A DNA stretch of 64,000 nt, from contig ML996705.1 of the NCBI GenBank assembly GCA_010356995.1, positions 1 through 64,000 of the forward strand, read 5' to 3'. Both the position numbers and the translations under genes were made by a program. The DNA is from Trichodelitschia bisporula (Eukaryota; Ascomycota; Dothideomycetes; Phaeotrichales; Phaeotrichaceae). The notes beneath the pieces were generated by a model that was not told the origin of the DNA, searched no databases, and was given only the letters and a program-made list of their open reading frames with translations. Shown here piece after piece: positions 58,290-64,000 of this stretch; the stretch's first letter is position 1; each line of letters opens with the position of its first letter.

Positions 58290-59162
58290 TCACCGTCCAT
58301 CCTTCCCTCCATATTCCGCACGCAACACCTCAACCCTCGCTACCAACCTTCTCAACCCCTCCAAATGCTCTACCATCTTCCCGCCCTCCCCACCACCCTT
58401 AAGCAGCAGAGACGCATACGCCTCGACCGTCACCTGTAAAAAGTTCCGCTCTTCCCACTCGGCCTGCCCTAAAATCCACGCATCAATAGCCTGCAGCGCC
58501 TGCTTCCCCTCCGCGAGTATCCCAGGCCCATCAATAACCGGCGTAGAGAGCGTGAGTTCTTCGACCGCCTCTTGCTTCAGCAGCGGGAAGTATCTCCCAC
58601 CGACCTTCCTCCTCCCGTTGCCGTCAAGGAACATGGTGTACAACCACAACCGCCTTACCGGCCCCTCCACCAGGGCTCTTATGCCTTCATCTTCCTTATC
58701 GTCCCCCTTCTCCTTTTCTCCGCCCTCTAATCCCCGCGCCCATTTCTCCAACCCTTCCCTCCCCACCGTCCCCCGCGGCAAGTCCTTCTCACCCATCCCC
58801 GCCCCCGCAGCACCATTTATAAGAAGTGGCAGACCCTCCGCACTCGCATGCGCATTCGCGCCCACAATCCGTACATCCGTACCCAGTGCGCGGAGTAGCA
58901 GCGCAACGGCAAGACAGCGCGGGTCGAATATCCGCCCTGGGTCTGATCTCTCGGCGGCAGGGCTGATTATGGGGGCGGTGGGTGAGGGGGTAGTGGTGGG
59001 GGAGGTGGTGTCGGAGGCGGGGTCCAGCCAAGTGAATAGCAAAGGATCGGACCCGAAGGCGGCGATCGAGCGCTGGGGCGGGAGGTTTGATCCGTATGTG
59101 GTTAGGGGGAAAGTATTGAATAACTTCTTCAAGGGAGCGGGGATGGGGGGGAGGGAGGGCAT
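58290..59162 (-). CDS. SAM35-like mitochondrial outer-membrane sorting protein
   Basis: Subunit of the SAM complex, which inserts beta-barrel proteins into the mitochondrial outer membrane. Single exon, 290 aa. The N-terminus IPAPLKKLFNTFPLTTYGSN follows the fungal Sam35 pattern (charged helix, then FPL-TY). DPRCLAVALLLRALGTDV and NAHASAEGLPLLINGAA match the thioredoxin/GST-like part (Cys-Leu, then NNHASP-G-LPFL in relatives). The second half is helical, with an acidic insert (GGEKEKGDDKEDEG). It is a little short for the family (about 330 aa). In-frame codons upstream of the ATG encode a His run from a (CAC)8 tract without a further ATG nearby, so an additional 5' exon is possible but not supported. 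Confidence 0.7.
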   Translation of the reverse strand: MPSLPPIPAPLKKLFNTFPLTTYGSNLPPQRSIAAFGSDPLLFTWLDPASDTTSPTTTPSPTAPIISPAAERSDPGRIFDPRCLAVALLLRALGTDVRIVGANAHASAEGLPLLINGAAGAGMGEKDLPRGTVGREGLEKWARGLEGGEKEKGDDKEDEGIRALVEGPVRRLWLYTMFLDGNGRRKVGGRYFPLLKQEAVEELTLSTPVIDGPGILAEGKQALQAIDAWILGQAEWEERNFLQVTVEAYASLLLKGGGEGGKMVEHLEGLRRLVARVEVLRAEYGGKDGR

Positions 59163-59744
59163 GATGCGCTCGGGGGTGGTGGTGGTGGTGGTGGTGAGCG
59201 GGTGGGGAGTGTGATGGTGAGTGCGATGGTGGGGTTAGCGCATGCTCTGGCGTTTGGTAATCGTGTAGGCGTGACTGAGGAGTTCGGTGGTGATATCGTG
59301 CCGTTGTTGTATGTGGCGGGTCGTGATGTCGTCCTCACTCAGCAGTCGTCGCGTCGCCCAAACTTTTCGTGAAGTTCACCGCACCCCTGCACTTATTGGT
59401 CAATGCACCGCGCTTGCGCCCCGAGCCGATAAAAAACGGCCGGCTAGACTTCCGCAAGCCCCCCGTGCCTCCGTCTCAGCCTCAGCCGATCCGGGCCGCC
59501 GTTGCGCAACCTAAAAAGCAAGATGTCTCAACCAAAAAGCAAGCCAACATCACCATGGAGTCAGACTTTAGAGTTTCAAAAGTTCGCAATATACATTAGA
59601 TAACACACGGCTACATCAGAGGGCCTCGTTAGAGAAGACCGCGGGTATCTAGCGCCCTATCCCCCCCGTCCTGCGGGCGCGTTATCCAAACCCGCTTGCT
59701 TATAAACGGAAGACGCCAGCCGACGCCTTGCAGCATAACCACGA
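59163..59744. other. Region between LIM gene end and SAM35-like start, with (GGT)n
   Basis: 582 bp. It contains a GGTGGT microsatellite of eight units just before the SAM35-like start (59176-59199) and the 3' end of the LIM gene transcript. No coding sequence supported. Confidence 0.5.
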
Positions 59745-62251
59745 CTACATCATCATCAACCTCGTCCTCCTCTTCTCCGGCCTCCCCACCCCGGGCGGCG
59801 GACCTAACCACGGCCCTCCCCTCCCTCTGGGCCCGTAACCCCCCCTCCCAGGCCCGGGACTCGGCGCGCGAGCGAACGCATGCCGCTCGCACAACGGCCG
59901 TCCAGCAACTTCAAAGTACTCCCCCCCATCTAGTTTAATCCCACACGTCGCACACGCAAAGCAAGCCGTGTGGAACCTCTCCCTACGATCCGTTTCCAGG
60001 TACGCTCCCTCAATCCCGTGGTTGCACCGCCTGCATAAACTGCCGTTCGCTTCGTGGTAGTGGTGCGCGCAATAGGGTGCGTTGTTATGTACGTAGAACT
60101 CCGAGGTCAGGAAGGGGGCGCGGCAGGTGGTGCAGACGAAGCATTGCTTGTGGTATCGCCCTGGGAGACGCCCGTCTGCTGCTTTGACGGACTTGCCGGT
60201 GATGCCTTCCCCGCAGCCACGGCATTTGCCTCTGCTTGTCGGGGCGGGCGCGGGCGACTTCGCGCGCGTCTCCCACTCGCGGGGAAGAACTGGTGCGGCC
60301 AATGGGGCCGCCGGAGCGGGAGGGGCTGACGGGGCGGGTACTGCACGCTCCATCGGCGCACGGCTGTCGGCGGAGGGCCTTCGTTGGTCTTGGGGCGGCA
60401 GTCGGACGAACATGCCCTGCTGGATGGCGGGGTCGAGCGGCGACTCCTGGGGGTGGAAGTACGCGCCCATTCCCACGCTGCGAGGTGGGGTGAAGACTTC
60501 TGTTATCGGCGGCTCCGGCTGCATGGGCTTCTCGTCCAGTTTTGCCGAGCCTACTGAGCTCTGCGACGATTTCGACCCGTTGGAGATCTTAGATGGACTA
60601 GAGCGCAGGCTGCGTGAATAGTTACTTGAGGCGTTGGAGTCCTTTGCGGAGTGGGTTTTGCGGGGAGGAGACACGCTTTTGCCGGGGAGGGAGGGCCGGC
60701 GCATTTCGTTCGGGGCGCGCTTCGTCTCCCCATTTGAGGTCGACGGGCGGTCTGCGTTCCACGCTGCTCGTGGAGGCATGAATCCATCCGCATCGACCTG
60801 GGGCAGCTTCGGTTCTGCCTGCCTGGAGTCAAGCGAGGAGCCCGACATCCCGAAATGCAAGTCGATTCCCGTATTCGCCATCCCATTCGGCGAAGGGATC
60901 AACGCCTCGGCGGGCACGAGCGGCTTGTCGCCAGCTTGCTTATACGAAAATGGAACGTAAGACGCATCCTGGGGGGTTGTGGGCCGACTATTCGTCCGGC
61001 CATTCATGTATCCAGATCCAAAACTGGCATACGATGCGGTAGGTGACGGTGCGCGAGACTGTGAGTTGGTCTGCTGAGGAAGAAGTTCGGCTCTCGGTGG
61101 ATGTACTGCGGGATCGGAAAGATTATGATGCCTCTCATCTCTCGAGGAGTTGAACTGAAAGTTCGTGTTAAACACTGGTGACCGCTCAGTGTCGCTTTGC
61201 AACGCCTCCAGAAATCGATCCACGTTTTCGTCTGGTCTCGGTGGTCTTGCTGGTGGCGAGCGCCGTTGCTCAGGAGACTTGTTATGCCGCCGTTGCTCCG
61301 GAGACCTGTTCTGGCTCTTCTGGGACCGCTGGGAGTGCGCTGTGGACGGCCGGCGGTCCGATGTGGATGGCCGGCGCTGCTCTAACGGCCGCTGCTCCAA
61401 CGGCTGACGCTGATCCCGCGATGAGGCCCGCGAACTAGTCGAGACATCGCGCTGATGCACCCCCGCCACTTCCAAAGAACGTCCCTGCGTGAACGGTCCT
61501 GGTGCAATGTTGTCCATCCGCTTCATGACATTGGCGCCACCGTTCATGCGCGGTGACACCGGCGCCATCATATAGTCGGATGGCCGCCTCTCGCCAAGCA
61601 TCCCCTGTCCCTGGCTGCTGAGCGAAAAGGCGGAAGGGCTTTTCGCCAGACCGCCAAACGACCCATGCCCAAAATAATCGCTCTCGTGAGGAGAAGGTGG
61701 TGTCGGTGTTCTCGAGATTCCAGGCTGGTGACGGGACTGGAAGGAGCTGGGTGTTGTGATTTGCGTGGAGGGGGTCACGGGTAAGCTGCGGCCGTCGCTG
61801 TTGCTGCTGTAGAAGCTTGCTGGCGTATGCAGCTGTTCGACCTGGAGATACGGCCGGTCTGGTGGTCAGCTGTGTCTCACGGGCCTCTAAGGAGTACTTA
61901 CTCGCTGCCGCAGCGTCAATCCGAGGAGGGGGATTCCGGCCAGGTCGCAAGTAGCCAGGTGACTTGGGGTTCGAGTCGCGCGGCGATGATAATGATCGCT
62001 GTATTCGCGAATCACGGAGGAAGTTGTCGACCTCGTCGGCATTTATCTCAGTCTCCGCACCAAAGGTCGGTGCTGTAGCGGCCTTTGACAGAGGTTCTGC
62101 GCTCGTCAATTACTGTCTCTCAGAACCCAAATGTAAACTTACTTGGGGTACTGCAGATGTGGTCGGCGAGGCTAGCAATCTCAATCTCGTCGCCGCAAGT
62201 CGAGCACTTGATGGACGGCAGCATGCTGGATGCGCGCAGAGTACCCGCCAT
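59745..62251 (-). CDS. Two-LIM-domain protein, paxillin-like (Pxl1 type)
   Basis: Cytoskeletal adaptor; fission and budding yeast Pxl1 act at polarity sites and the contractile ring. Exons 62251-62143, 62096-61902 and 61858-59745; 805 aa. The first exon encodes a small CxxC...HxxC motif (IKCSTCGDEIEIASLADHIC) that could bind zinc. A long disordered Ser/Pro/Arg-rich middle follows, with repeats of SPEQRR and QRPLEQRR. Near the C-terminus two LIM domains stand in tandem: CRGCGEGITGKSVKAADG with FVCTTCRAPF and YCAHHYHE, then CRRCNHGIEGAYLETDRR with FACATCGIKLDGG and PLCERH. All zinc ligands are present. The C-terminal tail is Gly/Arg/Pro-rich. The splice joins were fixed by frame and by restoring RPYLQVEQLHTPASF. 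Confidence 0.88.
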
Positions 62252-64000
62252 CACTGCCGATGCCAGACTCGGAGGGTAGTTATCAGAGCGTCATGAATGC
62301 GGTTTCAATGCCTCAGCAGGCGACCAGGCGGTAAGCAGCGGAGATTTGGTACAGCGGATAGAGTGGTGAGTGGGCAAATCGGGTCAAATGGTAAGATCTT
62401 GGATGGGAGCTGTGAATGGCTGGTTAGAGAAATGAGGTTACAGGGCAGCTCTTGGAACTGCCCTATCCGGTTGTCAACCACGCACCTGTTGTAGTGTACA
62501 AGAGACAAGTATTAGGAAGCTAGAGGCAGAAGACACCAAAAGACCAAAAGACCAAAAGATGACGACGAGAACAAGATGAAGATAGAGGGAGAGAAGGAGT
62601 GCACAAACAGATGGAGTCGCAGGTAGTTCCGGAGGGATTGTAGCTAGAGGTTCTGTGGCTTTCATCTCTCCCACCTGCTAGCCACCTGGACCCTGTGTGC
62701 ATCTAAACTTCGATTGGTTTAGCGCGTGGGTGTCGGTTGCGCGAGTTGCTTGGGGTAAGAGGAACAGGGGTGTGCACGGGCGGGTACCTGGGATACTAGT
62801 CCGAAAGCAGGAAAGCCATATGCATTTGGCACGGGAAAAGCTGAGGGACTGTGCGTCGGAGAGACGAGACGGGGGTGAAGAGTCGATACGAGACGAGTCG
62901 AAGCGACAGAGATAGACTCCACATCACTTTCTCTGAAGGAGACTAGAAATCCGGGGAAACAAGCGCTTTGATATCCCGGGAAAATGCAGATGATGCGCAG
63001 CATGCATCTTTGTGCAAACCGTTGATGCAAAAGAAACCAATGCTCAAGAATCGCCCGCCTCAACCTGCCCTACAGTAACCTTCCATTCCACTGATCGAGA
63101 AGATCTGTTGTTGTCGTCGTTCTCCTGTCTTGCGGAGCATTTCAAATCCCCAATCAGCTACGCCGACGCCCCTGATCTACGCCCATTCTTTCCTTTCCAA
63201 TACTTCACCTTCCCCACTGTCTCACGGCACGGCCGACGCCCGACGCCTCTCAGCGGCGCCTCTTTTCTCTTCAAGGCTTCAGGGCTCTTCACGCACACCA
63301 TCAACCCTTCATTCCACGAGCAACCCCACGGAAGAAACATTGCGCCGTACACGATGCTATGGTTGGTGCGTCATGATCTCACAATCCTTTCGCAAGGACA
63401 AGCGGCTTACAACTCACACATCGCGTGCTCCAAACCCACGGGCTTGAGGCGCCTCACGCAACGTCTCGAGTTCCAGGTCGTAAGTGATAGCAATGCTAGG
63501 CATTTTTGCATTGATTCGGCTGCCGCAGCCCACTCCTCCACAGTCTGCCTCTTCTTATCCGCCGGGTTTAGTCACGAGCCCGGAACTCCCCCCGTCGCCG
63601 CCGGCCATCATGGCCATCGTCGTACGGATCTCCGTACACGGTCATCGGTCCAGGGCATGGCCCAGATCACCGTTCGTGTGACACGAGCGCAAGCCCGGCG
63701 CGACCTGCGACTTCGATTTACCCCCACCATCGCCAGTCGTCAACCCTTCAATCGCCCGCCGATGCCTTGCTTGCGACATCCCGATCTTCGACGAAGCGAG
63801 ATCGCGTAACGGAAAGAAAAAGCAAATCCGTGGCCAACTCACTCGCCTGCATCAATGGCTTGAGGAATGCAGCGGGCAGGCCTCGGCGTATCGATCAGCT
63901 GGATTGTCCGGACCACACCGGAACGTCACTTCTAGCCTATTTCTAGCTGCATGCTAAAGACGTCTTCCTGCGACGACATCTCACTCCCTTGCTCGTTTCT
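62252..64000. other. Right-edge region without a confident gene
   Basis: Begins with the LIM gene promoter. Three copies of ACCAAAAG occur near 62532-62560. A plus-strand open stretch at 63682-63957 (91 codons, no ATG at its start) reads ARRCLACDIPIFDEARSR followed by GKKKQIRGQLTRLHQWLEEC and could be part of an exon of a gene running off the window. The 265-codon frame at 63012-63809 has no protein-like character. No RNA gene or mobile element recognised. Confidence 0.4.

Noticed and set aside
63012-63809. 265-codon plus frame at the right edge
   Set aside because: No domain, irregular composition and competing open frames; not enough to call a gene.
1-64000. Secondary-metabolite gene cluster around the oxygenase or AACS
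   Set aside because: No polyketide synthase, peptide synthetase, terpene cyclase or P450 gene was recognised; the neighbours are housekeeping genes.

Overview
The window looks like a filamentous ascomycete (Pezizomycotina) chromosome segment. Genes lie on both strands in GC-rich DNA. They carry many 39-60 bp GT-AG introns with CTAAC/CTGAC-like branch points. Several families are typical of these fungi: a PTH11-type rhodopsin-like receptor, a fungal TRP/flavin-carrier protein, a DUF3176 protein, a double-CrcB fluoride channel and a GPI-anchored copper-only SOD. I recognised no transposon, viral element, tRNA, rRNA or CRISPR array.

Left part (1-18 kb): an orphan secreted-protein gene (1845-3028, minus), then cullin-4, a 2-oxoglutarate/Fe(II) oxygenase, a decayed DUF3176 membrane-protein gene, a kinesin-3-like motor, and TRM3 (tRNA Gm18 methyltransferase) divergent from the kinesin.

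Middle (18.5-46.5 kb): three more members of the secreted family stand in tandem (18582-23207, plus). Next come an RCH1-like SLC10A7-type membrane protein and, tail to tail, a TRP/Flc-like protein; then DSN1 (kinetochore), DOT1 (H3K79 methyltransferase), eIF4B/TIF3, a small Tim17-like membrane protein, the fluoride exporter FEX, uracil phosphoribosyltransferase, a copper-only SOD and VPS16 (HOPS/CORVET). A 10-N assembly gap followed by 29 G lies just upstream of the VPS16 start codon.

Right part (46.5-64 kb): a gene-poor stretch with one doubtful multi-exon gene or relic, a PTH11-like receptor, a minisatellite, a serine-protease-like locus with a partial tandem duplicate, acetoacetyl-CoA synthetase, a SAM35-like mitochondrial outer-membrane protein, a two-LIM paxillin-like protein, and a right edge without a confident gene.

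Most genes are conserved housekeeping genes. The most novel element is the four-member family of about 330-365 aa secreted proteins. They share intron positions and a WSDVV / APRY / WPxWPG architecture that I cannot assign to a described family. All exon coordinates were derived by reading splice sites, checking phase and comparing with known families or with paralogues; none was confirmed by transcript data.
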